DNA from: Anaeromassilibacillus sp. An250
GTDB taxonomy: Bacteria > Bacillota > Clostridia > Oscillospirales > Acutalibacteraceae
Length of the DNA stretch: 64,000 bases
Direction: 5' to 3'
Assembly: GCF_002159845.1 (NCBI RefSeq)
Contig: NZ_NFJK01000019.1
Coordinates: 1 to 64,000 of the forward strand
The position numbers and the translations under genes are program-made. The notes beneath the pieces were generated by a model. That model worked only from the letters and a program-made list of their open reading frames with translations. It was not told where the DNA came from and made no database searches. Positions 63,025 to 64,000 of the stretch are shown here, piece after piece (position 1 is the first letter of the stretch; every line of letters starts with the position of its first letter).

Positions 63025-64000
63025 TCAGGGCGAAACGTCCCCCGCCCCCTTTTGGGCCGCCGCGTGGGAGGACGCCGATTGCCGGTACCAGCCGGGGGTC
63101 ACGCCCTCACATCGTTTGAACGCGCGGTTCATGGTGATCGAGTTGGCATACCCCACCATGGCGGAGATGTCGCCGATGGTGTGGTCGGTGTGGACGATCA
63201 GCTCTTTGGCGCGCTCAATGCGGAATTTGTGCAGGTAATCCAGGAACCCCACGTTGAGTTCGGATTTGAACAGGTTGGAGAGCACCGGCAGGCTGATGTG
63301 GAAATGTTCGGCCACCGCGCCCGCCGAAAGGTTGATGTCCTGGTAATTTTCCCGTATGTATTGGGTGATCTGCTCAATGCGCTTCCCCTGGGGGCGGGAT
63401 TGTTCTTTTTTCGCGTCCAGATAGGCGAAGATACGGTATGTACACTGGCACAGGGAATCAATGCTGCGCGGCTTGCGGAAGGTTTCCGCGTTTTGCAGAT
63501 GGTTCAGGAGTTCCGGGTCGAGGTCGCTGTCCGAAAGGGAGAGCAGGATGGCGTCCGTCAAATAGAAGATCTGCAATTTTGCCTGGGGCATTGCGGCCGG
63601 ATGTTTGGAGAAGGACTCTTCGATTTCCTTCACAAGCGCTGCGGCCTGCTGGTAATTGGCGGACTGGATGGAATTGGAGAGCTTATTCACTTGCGCCAGG
63701 AATTCCCGGCAGCCGTTTGGCCCGGACATCAGGCTGGACAGGCGGCTATAGGTAGCGGTTTTTCCATATTCGCCGGCCAGAAGCTGGTAATCCGCCACCT
63801 GCGTGGCTTCATGGTACGCTTCGTGCAGCTCGTCCAGCGAATGGTGTTCGCCGCTTAGGGCGATGGAGACCTGCATGTGCAGCTCCGAGACGGTAAACGC
63901 CTGGATGGCTTCCGCGCACGCCTTGACCTCCTCCAGGCCGCCGCTGTCCAGGCCGACCACGCCGAGAAAGGACGTATGGTCGGCGACGACATAGGCGGCG
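63025..64000 (-). CDS. AraC-family regulator, truncated by the window end (5' partial)
   Basis: The C-terminal 325 residues of a regulator whose 5' end lies beyond 64000. The frame is open to the edge (AAYVVADHTSFLGVVGLDSGG at its start), so no start codon is assigned. The C-terminal about 100 residues are the AraC double HTH (YIRENYQDINLSAGAVAEHFHISLPVLSNLFKSELNVGFLDYLHKFRIERAKELIVHTDHTIGDISAMVGYANSITMNRAFKRCEGVTPGWYR). The long upstream helical part is typical of YesN-like or membrane AraC regulators. Target unknown. Confidence 0.85.
   Translation of the reverse strand, partial: AAYVVADHTSFLGVVGLDSGGLEEVKACAEAIQAFTVSELHMQVSIALSGEHHSLDELHEAYHEATQVADYQLLAGEYGKTATYSRLSSLMSGPNGCREFLAQVNKLSNSIQSANYQQAAALVKEIEESFSKHPAAMPQAKLQIFYLTDAILLSLSDSDLDPELLNHLQNAETFRKPRSIDSLCQCTYRIFAYLDAKKEQSRPQGKRIEQITQYIRENYQDINLSAGAVAEHFHISLPVLSNLFKSELNVGFLDYLHKFRIERAKELIVHTDHTIGDISAMVGYANSITMNRAFKRCEGVTPGWYRQSASSHAAAQKGAGDVSP

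Overview
The window is a chromosomal replication-origin region of a GC-rich, endospore-forming Firmicute of the class Clostridia, most likely Oscillospiraceae/Ruminococcaceae. This rests on the clostridial order of the origin genes, the spore-cortex lytic enzyme SleB, RemB beside recF, a monomeric [FeFe]-hydrogenase-type protein, and many Gram-positive-type RBSs and lipoproteins. Genus cannot be set from the sequence alone. Genes run outward from about 38 kb: rpmH-rnpA-yidD-yidC-jag-mnmE-mnmG-rsmG-...-noc-...-parA-parB-serS on the minus strand, and dnaA-dnaN-S4-recF-remB-...-gyrB-...-gyrA on the plus strand. DnaA-box-like sequences lie on both sides of dnaA. Three parS sites lie at 22.8, 24.6 and 31.3 kb.

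Layout. 0-6 kb: sleB, small secreted or lipoprotein genes, an XRE regulator, a VOC protein and an AraC regulator. 6.1-6.4 kb: a tRNA Met-Glu-Val operon with a near-consensus promoter. 6.7-9.5 kb: lrgAB and guaB. 9.9-16.3 kb: one giant secreted multidomain GH2 glycosidase. 16.5-20.3 kb: an XRE/SLOG pair, a MerR-like regulator, a GPP34-like protein, and a divergent ferredoxin / Crp-Fnr pair. 20.6-28 kb: acyl-ACP thioesterase, serS, parB, parA, a low-GC three-gene insert, then noc. 28.3-29.1 kb: an orphan type I-C-like CRISPR array whose repeats differ from each other in the stem while keeping base pairing. 29.1-30.3 kb: a flavoprotein gene and three 179-bp tandem copies derived from the 3' end of rsmG. 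30.2-37.9 kb: tRNA modification, membrane insertion and ribosome genes. 38.4-52 kb: replication initiation, clamp, RecF and gyrase, with an accessory block of three YcxB-like membrane proteins and two flavodoxin-like proteins between gyrB and gyrA. 52-64 kb: lipoprotein, NUDIX hydrolase, S51 peptidase, a PAS-GGDEF-GAF diguanylate cyclase, gluQ, two GNATs, a ROK regulator, a hydrogenase-like protein, and an AraC-type regulator cut by the window end.

The genes cover initiation and origin segregation (DnaA, DnaN, ParAB/parS, Noc), supercoiling (GyrAB), tRNA U34 modification and 16S rRNA methylation (MnmE/MnmG/RsmG), and membrane biogenesis (YidC/YidD/Jag). Accessory genes are inserted between these conserved blocks. 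The most unusual element is the CRISPR-like array at 28,347-29,122, which has no cas genes in the window and shows apparently compensatory changes in its repeat stems.
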